From assembly GCF_019703515.2 (NCBI RefSeq), contig NC_059365.1, positions 37,033,501 through 37,097,500 on the forward strand: DNA of 64,000 nucleotides, in the 5' to 3' direction. A model generated the notes under the pieces. That model saw only the letters and a program-made list of their open reading frames with translations, did no database searches and was not told the DNA's origin. Within the stretch, counting starts at the first letter, position 1, and the number at the start of each line of letters is the position of its first letter. Below, in pieces: positions 33,370-44,899 of this stretch. The stretch comes from Myxocyprinus asiaticus (lineage: Eukaryota; Chordata; Actinopteri; Cypriniformes; Catostomidae). Made by a program: the position numbers and the translations under genes.

Positions 33370-34947
33370 CAGGTGCATCTCAATAAATTAGAATGTCATG
33401 GAAAAGTTCATTTATTTCAGTAATTCAACTCAAATTGTGAAACTCGTGTATTAAATAAATTCAATGCACACAGACTGAAGTAGTTTAAGTCTTTGGTTCT
33501 TTTAATTGTGGTGATTTTGGCTCACATTTAACAAAAACCCACCAATTCACTATCTCAAAAAATTAGAATATGGTGACATGCCAATCAGCTAATCAACTCA
33601 AAACACCTGCAAAGGTTTCCTGAGCCTTCAAAATGGTCTCTCAGTTTGGTTCACTAGGCTACACAATCATGGGGAAGACTGCTGATCTGACAGTTGTCCA
33701 GAAGACAATCATTGACACCCTTCACAAGGAGGGTAAGCCACAAACATTCATTGCCAAAGAAGCTGGCTGTTCACAGAGTGCTGTATCCAAGCATGTTAAC
33801 AGAAAGTTGAGTGGAAGGAAAAAGTGTGGAAGAAAAAGATGCACAACCAACCGAGAGAACCGCAGCCTTATGAGGATTGTCAAGCAAAATCGATTCAAGA
33901 ATTTGGGTGAACTTCACAAGGAATGGACTGAGGCTGGGGTCAAGGCATTAAGAGCCACCACACACAGACATGTCAAGGAATTTGGCTACAGTTGTCGTAT
34001 TCCTCTTGTTAAGCCACTCCTGAACCACAGACAACGTCAGAGGTGTCTTACCTGGGCTAAGGAGAAGAAGAACTGGACTGTTGCCCAGTGTTCCAAAGTC
34101 CTCTTTTCAGATGAGAGCAAGTTTTGTATTTCATTTGGAAACCAAGGTCCTAGAGTCTGGAGGAAGGGTGGAGAAGCTCATAGCCCAAGTTGCTTGAAGT
34201 CCAGTGTTAAGTTTCCACAGTCTGTGATGATTTGGGGTGCAATGTCATCTGCTGGTGTTGGTCCATTGTGTTTTTTGAAAACCAAAGTCACTGCACCCGT
34301 TTACCAAGAAAAGCACTTCAGGCTTCCTTCTGCTGACCAGCTTTTTAAAGATGCTGATTTCATTTTCCAGCAGGATTTGGCACCTGCCCACACTGCCAAA
34401 AGCACCAAAAGTTGGTTAAATGACCATGGTGTTGGTGTGCTTGACTGGCCAGCAAACTCACCAGACCTGAACCCCATAGAGAATCTATGGGGTATTGTCA
34501 GGAGGAAAATGAGAAACAAGAGACCAAAAAATGCAGATGAGCTGAAGGCCACTGACAAAGAAACCTGGGCTTCCATACCACCTCAGCAGTGCCACAAACT
34601 GATCACCTCCATGCCACGCCGAATTGAGGCAGTAATTAAAGCAAAAGGAGCCCCTACCAAGTATTGAATACATGTATAGTAAATGAACATACTTTCCAGA
34701 AGGCCAACAATTCACTAAAAAGGTTGTTTTTTTTGGTCTTATGATGTATTCTAATTTTTTGAGATAGTGAATTGGTGGGTTTTTGTTAAATGTGAGCCAA
34801 AATCATCACAGTTAAAAGAACCAAAGACTTGAACTACTTCAGTCTGTGTGCATTGAATTTATTTAATACACGAGTTTCACAATTTGAGTTGAATTACTGA
34901 AATAAATGAACTTTTCCACGACATTCTAATTTATTGAGATGCACCTG
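33370..34947 (+). mobile_element. near-intact Tc1-family transposon with IR/DR ends
   Basis: 1578 bp flanked by TA (33368-33369, 34948-34949). The inverted repeats are long, about 200 bp each (33370-33573 and 34746-34947) and almost identical. Each carries two short direct repeats, an outer catctcaataaattagaatg and an inner tatctcaaaaaattagaata. This is the IR/DR layout of Sleeping Beauty-type elements. A single open transposase frame fills the middle. The high identity of the ends and the open frame point to recent insertion. Confidence 0.93.
33633..34667 (+). CDS. Tc1-family DD34E transposase, open frame of 344 residues
   Basis: It cuts and pastes its own element at TA sites, acting in the nucleus. 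The first ~55 residues form a helix-turn-helix (TFIAKEAGCSQSAVSKHV). A basic GRKKCGRKR linker follows, then the second DNA-binding subdomain to about residue 125. The RNase H-like catalytic core has Asp160 (LFSDESKF), Asp248 (FQQDLAPAH) and Glu283 (LNPIENLW), with 34 residues between the last two (DD34E). The usual family length is about 340. Start: ATG at 33633; Met13 (MGKTADLT, 33669) resembles the start of related transposases and may be the real one. Compared with relatives, the segment APVYQEKHFRLPSAD looks two or three residues short, so activity is uncertain although no stop or frameshift occurs. Confidence 0.93.
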   Translation: MVSQFGSLGYTIMGKTADLTVVQKTIIDTLHKEGKPQTFIAKEAGCSQSAVSKHVNRKLSGRKKCGRKRCTTNRENRSLMRIVKQNRFKNLGELHKEWTEAGVKALRATTHRHVKEFGYSCRIPLVKPLLNHRQRQRCLTWAKEKKNWTVAQCSKVLFSDESKFCISFGNQGPRVWRKGGEAHSPSCLKSSVKFPQSVMIWGAMSSAGVGPLCFLKTKVTAPVYQEKHFRLPSADQLFKDADFIFQQDLAPAHTAKSTKSWLNDHGVGVLDWPANSPDLNPIENLWGIVRRKMRNKRPKNADELKATDKETWASIPPQQCHKLITSMPRRIEAVIKAKGAPTKY

Positions 34948-34959
34948 TATATATATAAA

Positions 34960-35080
34960 ACAATATATTAGATTCTAAAGCCACTTTTTATATTGTCTTA
35001 TCAATGCTTTACTCCTCTCCACATTAATGTAATGCATTTTAATTATCTGAAATATATATTGTTTTTTTATAATATATATA
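34960..35080 (+). repeat. right copy of the 115-bp direct duplication
   Basis: Matches 33255-33369 (ttagattctaaagccacttt, cacattaatgtaatgcattt). The small differences include ttttgtattg versus tttatattg and an expanded T run. Confidence 0.92.
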
Positions 35081-35184
35081 TATATTATTTATAATTATTT
35101 AAATATAACTATTTACAATTATATTATTATAATTATAATATGAGGGGGGATCTCATAATTAAATACATATTTTTTTCCAAAACA

Positions 35185-35815
35185 TGTTTGCCACAATTAT
35201 TGGCACCCCTAGAAATTCTTATGAGTAAAATGGATCATGGGAATGGCATCATGGACTAAGCTGCCAGAAAGCTTAAAATGGGCTGTGGTTGGATCTTCCA
35301 GCAGGACAATGATCCAAAACCCACATAAATATCAACACAAAAATAGTTCACTGACCACAAAATCAAGGTTCTGCCATGGCCATCCCAGTCTCCTGACATG
35401 AACCACATAGAAAACCAGTGGGCTGAACTGAAGAGGAGAGTCCACCAGCGTGAACCTCTGAATTTGAAGGATCTGGAGAGATTCTGTATGAAGGAATGGT
35501 CTCAGATCACTTGCCATGTGTTCTCCAACCAAATTAGGCATTATAGGAGAAGACTCAGAGCTGTTATCTTGGCAAAGGGAGGTTGCACAAAGTATTGAAT
35601 ACAAGGGTGCCAATAATTGTCACACATATATTCAACAAAAATATTTGTTTTTTGATAAAACTCGTGTTGTATTTGGAATTGTTTGATATCTCTTTGAGGA
35701 TAGATTTTTGTGAATATTTTGAATGAAAGACCAAAAGGATAAACAATAAGGATATATATTTTACAGCCTTCTTTTCTCATTTTTACCAAGGGTGCCAATA
35801 TGTACAACACCTGTG
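35185..35815 (+). pseudogene. internally deleted Tc1-like element
   Basis: Ends carry gccacaattattggcacccc (left) and accaagggtgccaatatgta (right), the termini of a common fish Tc1 family. The remaining coding part has WIFQQDNDPKP (catalytic Asp), a stop, then VLPWPSQSPDMNHIENQWAEL with the catalytic glutamate, and ends ILAKGGCTKY. The N-terminal DNA-binding domain and the first aspartate are deleted. Confidence 0.8.
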
Positions 35816-36237
35816 TAGCTTTTGAATCCACCTCCTCCAGCCTTGAGAATTCTGTCGTTAGGTCTTTGAGAAAGAACTGAATGAGGAAACTCTACTTATA
35901 TAGATCAACAGGCCTCTGTTCAGATACCTCAGTCCAATTACCAGCCTGAACCGAAACCCAATCCGGGAGGTAATTACCTGAAAATTACATACCTCTTACA
36001 GAGTTCATGACATGAGAAGTGGTCCATAACTCGAGTGCCGCTAAAGAGGTATATCTGGTGTATTATTCTGAGAAAAAAAGCCTGACTTAAGCAGAGATGG
36101 CGTATTAGTGAGGTTAAAAAAGAAAGAGTTCTCATTAGCTGTGTAAAGAAGCGGTAATGGAGCAGGGGCATTCTGTTCTGCTTTCGTCAATACTAGCAGA
36201 ATCATTGTGTCTCTAGGACAACCTGGGTAGAGACTCC
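35816..36237. other. nothing recognised
   Basis: Presumed intron without clear repeats. Confidence 0.35.
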
Positions 36238-36455
36238 TTAAAGTCAACATGAAATCAAAATGGACCCTATTTGCTTTTGAAATATTTGTTCCTGGTCTTA
36301 TTCCTAGTGCATTCATCTGTGCACGTTATTCCAAAGAAGAAGAAAAAAAAAGCTTATCTTCGTAAACTTTCATCAAAATGTAATAACTTGCTCCGCCTCT
36401 GAAACGACTTTCTTATTCGGCTGACATCACCTAGGCCGTATGGGTGGGAGTAAAA
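36238..36455. mobile_element. TTAA-type MITE fragment (agtcaacatgaaatcaaaat)
   Basis: It starts with TTAA (36238-36241) followed by agtcaacatgaaatcaaaat, a frequent cyprinid MITE terminus. The opposite end was not found. Confidence 0.5.
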
Positions 36456-36774
36456 TACTAATGTTAACCAACAGCCAAACTATTTAGGCATTGTTTTTGG
36501 CTACTGTTGTAGTATATGGAGTCTAATATCTTGACAATAAACCACCTCCCGATGTGGTTTGAACCAGATTCGGAAAAATCTGATTTCATGTGGGTTTTTT
36601 GCTGTCCAGACTATCAAAAACTCATCTGGATACAATCTGGATATGCAAAAAAATCAGATTTTGAGTGGCAGTCTTAACAAGACCGAAGTCCTCCTTTTAA
36701 AGCTCTACTCAGCTTCCTTTGACGTATTTCTTTTCTTTTCACCCTATTTGTGTCTCTGCTCAACATAACTGTGC

Positions 36775-36910
36775 AACCTTGTAGAAACACATTACTATAC
36801 CTACATTTTTGCATTGTCTGTTTCGCAGCAGTTTCCTGGTGAAATGAACATTAGAGGTGCTACAACAACAAACACTTTTATTCACTTTCACACAAATCAT
36901 GGCAGACCTA
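36775..36910 (+). repeat. dispersed repeat 'cagtttcctggtgaaat', copy 1
   Basis: Shares tactatacctacatttttgc and gcagtttcctggtgaaat with stretches at 41925-42055 (inverted) and 50310-50430. It looks like part of the tRNA-like SINE family described at 41395-41765. Confidence 0.55.
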
Positions 36911-36919
36911 ATTGTGCGG

Positions 36920-37693
36920 TAGCTCAACTTAAGGCCAAAGTACACTTCGGTCGTCCACGTTGCTGATCGCTCCACGCACACTATTCGTGACATAGCAGGG
37001 TTTGCTTATGTACAGTATATCATATCAGTATAAGAATCGCCCATTTACTTTGTTAATGTTGCCTTGATTAATCAGCAACTAATTCTGTTGATCTCTGTAT
37101 GTAAGCATTTTATTCACTTTGCCCTCAAAGTGCATGACCCAGCTGTGTATTTCTTCCTGATCCCAGAGATTCCATTCAGTTATGTAAGGTCAATCCTCAA
37201 GTTCCTAATCCCACTAGCCAAAATCACAAAGATAGAGGATCCAAATGATGTCAAAGAAGGGATTACCAGATGCAACAGCGCTCTGGGACCCTGCATGTAA
37301 AACGCTTTCCAAAGACCAAATTTTCCTATCCAAACACAAACATTGACTTTTTGTGAGATTTGTGGATTTCAGGGAAATCTCTGAAGGAAGGAAGTGACCT
37401 CAGCATACAAACATTTCAAAACACAGATTTGTTTGTTGATGCACATTGACACTGATTAATAGACACACACCACCGCTTAACCTTGTGGAAATGATGTGAG
37501 CAAAGAAATAGGCTAGAAATCAACAGTCGTGTGGTCACGTGTATGACTATCAGTTCCAATAAACTGCCTTATTTTATCCATTAATTGACAGTAGGTGAAT
37601 TCCTTAAAGGGGCATTTCTTACACTTCTGTAACATTTTATTCTAAATATGTTTCTTTCAAACCATTGATGAGATGTGTTATTGTTATCTTCCA
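36920..37693. other. nothing recognised
   Basis: The plus-strand frame 37064-37300 has no family resemblance. Presumed intron. Confidence 0.35.
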
Positions 37694-39545
37694 GTCATTT
37701 TGACCCAAAGAGGATTTTCTTTTTCCTGAAAATGCTAGTTAATGTTATCCTACTGAACTAAAACTTTCTGACTTTGTTAACACAGGGTATCAAAATGTCA
37801 CCCCAAAAATTGCTAATTTATTTATTTATTTTTTTCATTTTGTGTGTGTGTATTTTCACTTTGTTATACTTGTGGTCTTCCCAGTCAAAAATGACTGGCC
37901 TATACAAAATTCTCATTATGCTATATTATTACCAAATATTGGATTAGATATTTTTGACAATTTGTTTTCTTTGAATTAGCACAGTTTTTGTATTTCTATT
38001 TGGAACTTACTGATTGTAGGCCTCATTGACCTGAGCTTATGCACCTAATTGTTGAGTGGAAAAAAATAAAACATTATTTGTGGATTATTTGTGGTTATTT
38101 TTACTATTTATCACACTAGTGTGCTTTAATGTTTAACCAGGAAGTTTGTTTTAAAATGCTTTTATTTTGCACAAATGGCACAAAGTCACACTTGTGGTGT
38201 TCCCGGTCAAAAATGACCGGCCACTGAAAATGAATGGTGGAGATCAAAAATAAGAGAACGATTTAGTATTCAGGATAATGTTCATCCATTAGATGAGCAC
38301 ATATGTGCATGTGTGCTTGCAAACATAAAGTCCTTGGACCTGTGCATACCCATATACACACACACATGCGCACACACACACACACACACGTGCACACACG
38401 TACACACACACACACACATACACATTTCACAAGCAAAAGGGGAGCTCAAGCTGAGGTATTATGTTATGTAGTTATCTAGAATATCGAGTTTATATCGAAT
38501 GTAAACACCGTCTGTGAAAGTTCACCTAACCATGGAAAGTAATTCCTTTGGGCACCACTTTGTCCATTGTGCATTTCAACGGATTTGTACTGTACCCGCA
38601 TTTTAATTTTTATTTTTTTCCCGAACTTGTACCATTGTGCGCTGGATACATATCCTGACAAGTTTGGCAAAACTCCGCCTTTGACATTGTACCAACCTCA
38701 ATCCCCAGTTGGCCTTGTTTGACCCAAGGGTAATCGCAGGCCAAAGGCCATTGGCCCTGAGAAAGCCCTGAGGAGGCACAGTGAAGCCCCAGAAATGACA
38801 GTGGGAATGCAACTGGCCCTGGCACGCACTAACACGCCCTCAATTGGCTAACCTTTACTAATATACAGAAGCTTTCCCACAGATAAGGTGTATAAATCCT
38901 CATAGGGCCTTGCTCATCTTTCACTTTGTGGCAGCACAAAAGCCAAGTGGTTCTCTTTGCATGAGGCTCTTGATCACATCCTTGATTATGACACTAGACC
39001 ACTTGCCCTGATTCATTTCAAAATAAAAGTCTTGTTTTTTGTGATCTTCCCTATTCATTTTCCATGGTCAGTCATTTTTGACCGGGAACACCACAAGTGT
39101 GACTTTCTGCCTTTTTTTATAAGAGTTTTCCAAACAAACTTCCTGTTTAAACATTAAAGCACACTTGTGTGATATATAGCACAGCATTTATTTCATATTT
39201 TATTTCATATTGCCAAAATTATCCACAAATAATGCTTTTTTCACTCAAAAATTAGGTGCATAAGCTCAGGTCAATGAGGCCTACAATCAGTAAGTTCCAA
39301 ACAAAAATACAAAGCCTGTGCTAATTCAAAGAAAACAAACTGACAAAAAGATTGAATCCAATTTTTGTTGATAATATAGCATAATGAGAGATTTATAAGC
39401 AATATTTAATAGTACGGTCATTTTTGACCGGGAAGACCAAATTAGGTACAAAAATTTAAGACAGCACAGGGATTAAATTGTGGCTGAAACTTTCCTTTTA
39501 ACTGTAATGCACCATACTCAAAATTTCTTTGGGGGTCAAAATGAC
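37694..39545. mobile_element. foldback transposon with arms of about 500 bp
   Basis: The outer ends are gtcattttgaccc and its inverse gggtcaaaatgac. The arms 37694-38240 and about 39062-39545 pair in order: aggcctcattgacctgagct with its inverse, ttatgcacctaatt, gtgtgctttaatgttta, and cttgtggtgttcccggtcaa. Within the arms the motif ccggtcaaaaatgaccgg, itself palindromic, appears near both inner and outer parts. The 820-bp loop holds a (CA)n tract and no recognisable transposase. Class unknown. Confidence 0.85.
38353..38422. repeat. imperfect (CA)n microsatellite
   Basis: Lies in the loop of the foldback element, with interruptions tgcg and cgtg. Confidence 0.9.
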
Positions 39546-39711
39546 TCAAAATGATAGAGCAGGTCACATTTGTCTGAAACCAAATCTTCTCTTAAGACTA
39601 TCTGCATGAACCTGTCAATTATCCGTTACTACATGGCTTCAGTTTTCTCCTGTGTGTTAGCCCAGCAGCTCAGCATTGACTCAAACACCACTAACAGACA
39701 CACACCAAGAC

Positions 39712-39744
39712 AGAGACAGAGACAGAGAGAGAGAGAGAGAGAGA
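39712..39744. repeat. (GA)n-type microsatellite
   Basis: gacagagacagagacagaga passing into a GA run. Confidence 0.85.
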
Positions 39745-40227
39745 TTGGGGGAAAGTGGATCTCTCTCACCAAGGCCCTGTTAGATCTATTCAGAGCTCAC
39801 CAGTGCAAAGTTCATTGGCATTAAACATGTTAGATAAAATAGCTGATGGAGGGTGACGGGTTTTTGCATATTATCATTTAATTAGTCTAATGAATTGGAC
39901 ATGTAGGAGCAGATGTCTGATTAGTTCTCTTAATGTACAATGTTTTCAACATGCAACACATACACTGTATATCATCTCTCTCCATTTGGTTTGGAACCTT
40001 AAACCCTCTGATCGTATGCGAATGTTCCCTGTCCTTGTTGCTGAAACGCACCTGCATGTCTATCAGACAGTGATTTAAAAAGATATATCTTTGCTCTTTT
40101 GAAATAAAAGAGTTAGATATACCACATAGACATACTCTCAAAGCTCCCTCAAGTCCCTCCTTTATCAAGTTATGCTTGATAAATGGCAACCAAAGTTTTT
40201 TCCCGGGTACGGGTTCAGGCTTCAACT

Positions 40228-40540
40228 TAAAGGAATAGTTCACCCAAAAATGAAAATTCTCTCAGCATTCACACACCCTCATGCCATCCCAGATATGTAT
40301 GACTTTCTTTCTTCTGCCGAACACAAATGAAGATTTTTAGAAGAATATTTCAGCTCTGTAGGTCCATACAATGAAAGTGAATGGTGGCCAGAACTTTGAA
40401 GGTTCAGAAAGCACATAAAGCAGCATAAAAGTAATTAATATGACTCAAGTGGTTAAATTAATATCTTCAAACGTGCTATGATATGTGTGGGTGTGAAACA
40501 GATAAGTTAAAATTACTCTATTTTGTGAGAAGAAAGAGAC
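40228..40540 (+). mobile_element. fragment of the GGAATAGTTCACCC MITE family
   Basis: Begins aaggaatagttcacccaaaaatgaaaattct and continues with ccgaacacaaatgaagattt and ggtccatacaatgaaagtga, known internal features of this family. The same family has an interrupted copy at 14584-16780. The right end is not evident. Confidence 0.65.
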
Positions 40541-41394
40541 CACAGAGTGATACGAGACACATGAAATTTGTATTTAGGAAAACCTTAGCGTGGGACAACG
40601 GTCAGTTTTACAGTTAAGTGGGCATTATAGAAAAATATTTGACCACAGAATGCTATTATTGACCAATCAGAGTCAAGTATTTCAGGCATGTAATAACTGA
40701 GAGTATTTACATATAGAGGTCTTAAAGGTACAGTAGCAAAACAAGTTTAATTCTAAGGATCAGAAACAGGGACAAAAAACTAAATTACAAAAAAAAAGCT
40801 TAACTAAAATATGTGCGTTATGGTTTATATGCATAGCAAACTTATGTCTCTTCCTGGCCTACTTAGTCAAGCACGCATGCACATACAGTACACAGCCTTA
40901 TGTAATAACACAATTTACACCCTCACCTTTGTTAAAATCAATAATTAAAGCAAATGCTGGCGTCTGTGCCACCGCTTTCCCCTCTCTTCTAAATCTAAGG
41001 CTCACTTTTATGCAAATGCTGAATTGAGTGTTTGGCCAACATAATTCAATGCAGTCCCATTTTACTTTTTATTGTTGGGGTAACCAAGGAGGTTATAACT
41101 GGTGGGAGCACTCCGTTAGCATTACCATTCATCTCAAAGACAGTTGCTTGGCGGGCGCATACAGCCCCAGAAGTACAAAACTTGCATGCTGCTATCTTTG
41201 TGTGACTTAGAATCATGTAGTCGTAGAATCTACCAGCAGAGGCTAACTGGCCATGCTAACCAGCTAAACCTTGACCCCTTTGAGGTAACAAACTTCACTA
41301 ATCAAGGTGTGACAGAGTAACCTACAAATGCCTGTGACATTAAACTGGATGTGTTATTATTCGAGCCTGATCTCATGAAAATGATTGACAACAT
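40541..41394. other. nothing recognised
   Basis: Presumed ppp2r2b intron (between the two alternative first exons). Confidence 0.35.
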
Positions 41395-41765
41395 TTTTGC
41401 AAAATGCGTGATTCCTTACTCATATTACATCAGTTCCGAGGTGAAATGTCCACTGTGTGGCACTAATAGCGAGTTAACCGTTCTCCCAAACAGATTAGTT
41501 TTTTAAGATAAATGCTCTAACCAGTTTTAAATAAAAAAGATTTTTTTTAAAACGTTCCTCCCTACCCTAAACCTTAAACCTTAACCTAACTGAAAGTGTC
41601 ATAAAAAAGCGGGGGTGGGGGTTACACAATTGCTAAAGCAAACTCACCATTTTGTGATGCTTCGATGACACTATCTGCTCACATGTTGACTCTTATGCTC
41701 TCCAGGACTCGTACCCTGATCCTTTGACATCACAAGTACAATGCCTCTATCAGCTGAGCTACTGC
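41395..41765 (-). mobile_element. tRNA-derived SINE-like repeat
   Basis: Read on the minus strand, the head carries an A-box-like tagctcagctgatagagg (41761-41744) and a B-box-like gggtacgagtcc (41715-41704), spaced as in a tRNA. The body follows with ggttaaggtttaaggtttag and ggacatttcacc. Head and body phrases recur at 31720, 45909 and 50590, so this looks like one SINE family with a drifting head. Confidence 0.6.
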
Positions 41766-41924
41766 GCAATTTGACCATGCTCAAACAAGCTTGTGAATGT
41801 AGTTTATGTAATGCAAACATTAAAATGTGTCATCTTATGCACTATAGTAAAAGTGTTTTGATGTCAGAGCGAAAAGTTCGTGTTTGTGGACTGATAATCT
41901 GCCATTTTATTTGGGATTTGTTTG

Positions 41925-42055
41925 ACCGTGAATAAAAGTAATTGTTGCAGTAGCGTCTCAAGTATTTATTTCACCAGGAAACTGCCGCGATCTGAACAAT
42001 GAGCCACGTAAAAATAATTTTGCAAAAATGTAGGTATAGTAACATGATTCTTTGA
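41925..42055 (-). repeat. dispersed repeat 'cagtttcctggtgaaat', inverted copy
   Basis: The reverse complement carries actatacctacatttttgca and ggcagtttcctggtgaaata, matching 36775-36910. Confidence 0.55.
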
Positions 42056-42669
42056 GAGCAGGTTGTATTATTCAGGTAGCTAGCTGGCTAATGGTTTTTA
42101 ACCACTCAGTTTCTATTTAAGATTCTCTTTAAACTATTGCTCCACCATGACAGTAGTTGACCTGAAAAAATAAAATTTACCGTAGCAGAGGACAGTTTAC
42201 GCAATTACCCACTATATCACCCCTTGCGGATATGCTGAGAGCGCAATGCATACTTGCATTTTGTTATGACACATTTCGGAATGCAATGACGCATGAAATT
42301 GAGCTTGTGTAGCTGGGAGTATGTTTCGGGTCTAAGACAAAAGAAAGTGGGAGAGCAAATGTGTATATGTAAGAAAGTTAAGCATGCAACACTTTAGATA
42401 ACACTTCAGAGTGAACCAAACACAACATAACTGATACAAAGAACGTGTGAGAAGGAAACATATAGAAACACTGCTGACTCATTCGGCCCTTGTCTCTCTC
42501 TCTCTCTGTCTTGCTCTGCTTAGTCATGTGCCAGATGGGAAAAAAAGGTAATTGATCCAGCAGTTTTCTTTTTAAAGCTGCAGTTTCCTTCTGCTCAGCG
42601 TTTCCTAAATGTGCAGAATAAAGCCAAGACAATAGAGCTCCTTATCTATGAACACTGCAAAACTGCAGC

Positions 42670-43282
42670 CCCCATAATGTCCTGAGTGGCGAGCATAAAT
42701 ATACACCAATTCTAGTTGTGTGTGAAAATCCAAGGAGATCAGCAGTTACAGAAATCCTCAAACCAGCACCAACAATCATGCCACGGTCCAAATTACTGAG
42801 ATCACATTTTTCCCCATTCTGATGGTTGATGTGAACATTAACTGAAGCTCCTGACCCGTATCTGAATGATTTTATGCACTGCACTGCTGCCACACGATTG
42901 GCTGATTAGATAATCGCATGGATGATTGTTGGTGCCAAATAGGCTAGTTTGAGTATTTCTGTAACTGCTGATCACCTGGGATTTTCACACACAACAGTCT
43001 CTAAAATTTACCCAAAATGATGCCAAAAACAAAAAACATCCAGTGAGCAACAGTTCTGTGGATGGAAATGTTGTTGATGAGAGAGGTCAACAGAGAATGG
43101 CCAGACTGGGTCGAACTGACAAAGTCTATGGTAACTCAGATAACCGCTCTGTACAATTGTGGTGAGAATAATATAATCTCAGAATGCTATTCTGAGATGT
43201 AGGTTGGCGCTGTTTTGGCAGCACGAGGGGGACCTACACAATATTAGGCAGGTGGTTTTAATGTTGTGGCTGATCACTGTAT
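42670..43282. mobile_element. palindromic non-autonomous fish element
   Basis: Its right end reads caggtggttttaatgttgtggctgatca, a terminus seen across many teleosts. The element is built as an inverted repeat: 42715-42775 (gttgtgtgtgaaaatccaag, gatcagcagttacagaaat) pairs with 42940-43000 (atttctgtaactgctgatca, gggattttcacacacaac). The left arm is truncated relative to the right, which extends to about 43282. A second small hairpin, ctcagaatgctattctgag, is at 43178-43197. Confidence 0.75.
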
Positions 43283-43299
43283 GTAACATGCATTGAGCA

Positions 43300-44224
43300 C
43301 TCTCTCTCTCTCTCTCGCTCTCGCTCTCTTTCTTCCTGGAGTCTCTTTACAGATTTGAATCAGCTGACCTGCCCTGGTGTCTGGAGAACACAAAGCAGGA
43401 TTTGTGCTGCTGTGGTCTCTCGTCTCTTTCTATGAAAGAGTGGACGGAAGACTAATGCATCTAGTGCTTTAGAAAGGAAACTGATGCAGGATTTAGACAA
43501 AGACAAAGTGTGTGTGAGAGCATCTGTAAGAATGCACAAACACCTGGCTTGGAAAAATTCAAAGCTGTAAGGACTTTGCTAATGAGCAGGAAAATCATAC
43601 TTTTTAAATCTCCTATAATACTTTACATATAACCAAAAGCACAATTTTAAACAATAATGAAAGGATGTATTTTATTTAACTTTCATTGGATTTAATTTTA
43701 TTCAACTTAAAATGTTCTTAGCATTTTCACCTACCGACATTGCTCTGGGGAATGCGTTCTGGGGCCCATGCAGAACAGAAAAACAAAAAAATATTAAAGT
43801 GCAATAAAATGAAGACAACAATGCCAAAGTGGAAAAAGAGAGATTGGTAGGCTTAACTTATCACTTTATCACTGAAAATGTTGAAGAAAAGCTTGAAGTT
43901 AACCGACATTTAACATTGCCAAGAGGTACAGATGGCAAGCTAATATAAATATCAGTTCATTTCTGAGTTTCTTTTCTGTCACGGTTATGAAAAAAGTCGC
44001 CATATGTTTGGGAATGGGCGTTCAGTTTACATTTAGAGAGAAAAGCTTGATAAAGTTGTCCAACCTATACTTGGGCTCCTCTTACTAACCACAACCAATG
44101 TTGCTGCGCTTTCCTACCTTTGCCTATTGCTGTCTCGCTGTCAAACACGACAAGAGAAACCACTGGATGTGGTGTGAGTGAATTACCTCAGGAACTATTA
44201 AACAACACCTGGATCAATTATTAG
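43300..44224. other. (CT)n tract then unassigned sequence
   Basis: A (CT)n run at 43301-43330. The remainder shows no gene or element. Confidence 0.35.
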
Positions 44225-44895
44225 CCCCATTCACACATGCAACCAGGTAAATGTACCAAATGTGCTGTTCACACATGAAATTACTTTCTGTCTTTTTTCC
44301 ATTTTGCTACCGTTCACACATCAGTACCAAATGCCATTAAACTATGTGACGTTGTTTGCCAGAAATTACCTCAAATATGATGGGGTATGATTTTGTAGCT
44401 GAACGTATGTGGTCGGTAATGTTGGTGGGGGTTTTTACAGTTTTTTTGGTGAATGTTTTCATTTATGCACTTGCTCGAGACTCAATGACACCATATGCAA
44501 CGACTTCAAATGAGATTGTTGAACTAAAGATAACAAAATGCTGTCCTTAGCATCCGAAGGCAGAGGCACTGTAGTTTCACTATCTGACCAGTTTGTTGAA
44601 AATTTTCTTACTTCCGACTCCGAGTCAGTTCAACAGTGCAGAGTAACCATCAGAACGTTCTCACGTCAGCGGGCCCTGACCTTGTACAACCTCAAACCGG
44701 TAATCTAATGGCTCTGTTCACACATACCATCAATATGGAAATTTATACTGTAGGTTATAATACAACTTTGCATTAAGAAAAACTGCCAGAGCAAAATTTA
44801 CCAGTTCAAAAGGGTCGTGTTCACACATGACCTCTAAACTGGAAATTGTAGGTAATTTTCTGGAAAAGGCTGTACGTGTGAACGTGACTATTGAC
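44225..44895. mobile_element. probable DNA transposon with ttcacacat motifs
   Basis: Repeated ttcacacat phrases at 44229, 44269, 44313, 44709 and 44820. The outer pieces ccattcacacatgcaacc and, inverted, gttcacacgtacagcc are similar. The family is not identified and the boundaries are approximate. Confidence 0.4.
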
Positions 44896-44899
44896 TAAA

